Positions 6,189 to 7,133 of a stretch of DNA of 7,133 nucleotides are shown here, piece by piece. Where the stretch lies: the NCBI GenBank assembly GCA_964591255.1, contig CAZQAA010000168.1:1-7133 (forward strand), in the 5' to 3' direction. The DNA is from CAZQAA01 sp964591255. Lineage in GTDB: Bacteria; Desulfobacterota; DSM-4660; Desulfatiglandales; Desulfatiglandaceae. Position numbers and translations under genes: made by a program. Under the pieces are notes generated by a model. The model was not told the origin of the DNA and did not search any database. It saw only the letters and a program-made list of their open reading frames with translations. Position 1 is the stretch's first letter; every line of letters starts with the position of its first letter.

Positions 6189-7133
6189 ATGAAACGTTAT
6201 AAGCTCCAAAAGCTAAAAAAAATTAGGAAGATTTTTTCTAAGCCTTTAGGCGTTGTTTTATTTAGAGTAAAACAGGAACTCATATTATCGTATAAATATT
6301 ATACCAATTTTTGGCAGGCCTATCCTGCAATTGCTAATGAATATCTAGATTTAATAGAAGATAACCATCTACCACTACTTATTAATTTCAAGCGCCCTAT
6401 ATTAAGCGAGAATCAGTATTCCATTCTAGAACGTATGGCACTAAACACAGTATCATCCAATTTTAATATATTAGGTCATCAAGTTCCTCCATTAGAAACT
6501 TGTGATTTTTCATCAGACTGGAGATTTGGTAAGGTATGGGAAAAAATGTATTTCAAACAGTATCAATTTTATGAAGAAAATAAAAAAGTACCTTATGATG
6601 TAAAATTTCCCTGGGAATTATCACGGATGGGTTTTTTGCTTCCAGTATTAGCCTGGCAGTGGATAAATGGTTTTGAAAAGGATAAATCGAAATGGGTACT
6701 CTCGTTTCTTTCGCGGTGGAGATTAGAGAACCCTTTGGCCTTTAGTGTCAACTGGTATCCTATGGAAGCTTCTATGAGATTAATCAATTTGACTTTACTT
6801 AGGGATTTGGTGTACCTCCTTTTGAAGGATGAAGAGAATGATTTGCTTTTTAACTTAAACAAAATTCTTAAATTAATGATCTTGGAACATGGTGAATTCA
6901 TTTGGGCGAATAGAGAGATTTCCGATATTCGTGGAAACCATTTTACCGCAAATTTATTAGCACTTTTATTAGCAGGATATTCAGTTGGAGACAAACTAAA
7001 CAAATGTCGCATGTGGCGTGAATATGCCACTAAACATCTTAATCGAGAGCTTTCGCTACAGTTTTGTGAGGATGGGGTTAACTTTGAAAAAACATGCTGT
7101 TACCATAAGTTAGTTCTAGAATTTTTTTTGTTA
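6189..7133 (+). CDS. Heparinase II/III-like protein, 3' end outside window
   Basis: The frame stays open from ATG 6189 to the window end, giving 315 residues without a stop. It matches the alpha/alpha toroid domain of heparinase II/III-like proteins, relatives of polysaccharide lyases that cleave uronate-containing chains by beta-elimination. Visible motifs: VVLFRVKQEL near 22-31 (like the LxxRVRQ start of the family), PWELSRM (141-147), NPLAFSVNWYPMEASMRLIN (181-200), RGNHFTANLLALLLAG (248-263) and EDGVNFE (294-300) with YHKLVLEFFL (305-314). Asn250-His251 and Tyr305-His306 fall in the conserved catalytic region. Around Tyr305 the usual Ser/Thr-rich TSYHR pattern reads Cys-Cys-Tyr-His-Lys. 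The C-terminal beta-sheet domain is not in view. No clear ribosome binding site precedes the ATG; GTG at 6171 is an in-frame alternative. A+T content is much higher than in the upstream genes, suggesting separate acquisition. Homologues often sit in O-antigen or exopolysaccharide loci, where their substrate is usually unproven. Confidence 0.8.
   Translation, partial: MKRYKLQKLKKIRKIFSKPLGVVLFRVKQELILSYKYYTNFWQAYPAIANEYLDLIEDNHLPLLINFKRPILSENQYSILERMALNTVSSNFNILGHQVPPLETCDFSSDWRFGKVWEKMYFKQYQFYEENKKVPYDVKFPWELSRMGFLLPVLAWQWINGFEKDKSKWVLSFLSRWRLENPLAFSVNWYPMEASMRLINLTLLRDLVYLLLKDEENDLLFNLNKILKLMILEHGEFIWANREISDIRGNHFTANLLALLLAGYSVGDKLNKCRMWREYATKHLNRELSLQFCEDGVNFEKTCCYHKLVLEFFLL

Noticed and set aside
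6593..7030. A 145-codon minus-strand reading frame in the right-hand part.
   Set aside because: It lies antisense to the heparinase-like gene, whose plus-strand motifs are strong and continuous.

Overview
The window is a one-strand run of surface-glycan assembly genes. All six genes read on the plus strand, and the last one runs off the right edge. In order they are: a small DUF2304-type membrane protein (13-369), an STT3/PglB/AglB-type oligosaccharyltransferase (375-2447), a Wzz-type chain-length determinant (2453-3604), a Wzx-type MOP flippase (3678-4934), a WbaZ-like family 4 glycosyltransferase (coding frame open from before 4918 to 5994), and the N-terminal 315 residues of a heparinase II/III-like protein (6189 to the window end). 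I see no tRNA, rRNA, CRISPR array, insertion sequence or phage gene.

The source looks like a Gram-negative bacterium: Wzz and Wzx act in the inner membrane of cells that build lipid-linked glycans, and Shine-Dalgarno sites are plain. A bacterial STT3 homologue beside Wzx/Wzz genes fits Desulfobacterota (former Deltaproteobacteria) or a related thermophilic or environmental lineage, but this is inference from gene content and no taxonomic marker is present. Sampled lines of the first 6 kb are about 43-58% G+C. The final kilobase samples at about one third G+C, so the heparinase-like gene probably has a different recent history.

Genes 1 to 3 are tightly packed and probably co-transcribed. The oligosaccharyltransferase starts 5 bases past the DUF2304 stop codon (or overlaps it by 4 bases if the TTG at 366 is used), and wzz follows 5 bases after the oligosaccharyltransferase stop. 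A 73-base gap separates wzz from the flippase. The flippase and glycosyltransferase genes overlap. A 194-base gap with a candidate promoter then precedes the heparinase-like gene.

A working model: the GT4 enzyme adds a sugar (perhaps mannose) to an undecaprenyl-linked glycan on the cytoplasmic face, the flippase moves the lipid-linked glycan to the periplasm, Wzz sets polymer length, and the STT3 protein transfers glycan to protein asparagines or, less conventionally, to another acceptor. The heparinase-like protein may trim or modify uronate-containing polymer. No Wzy polymerase or WaaL ligase is visible in the window.

Two annotation points would be easy to miss. The glycosyltransferase frame carries about 30 conserved N-terminal residues upstream of its first conventional start codon, with no ATG, GTG or TTG to begin them. 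The heparinase-like gene has no stop codon inside the window and so is easily overlooked.
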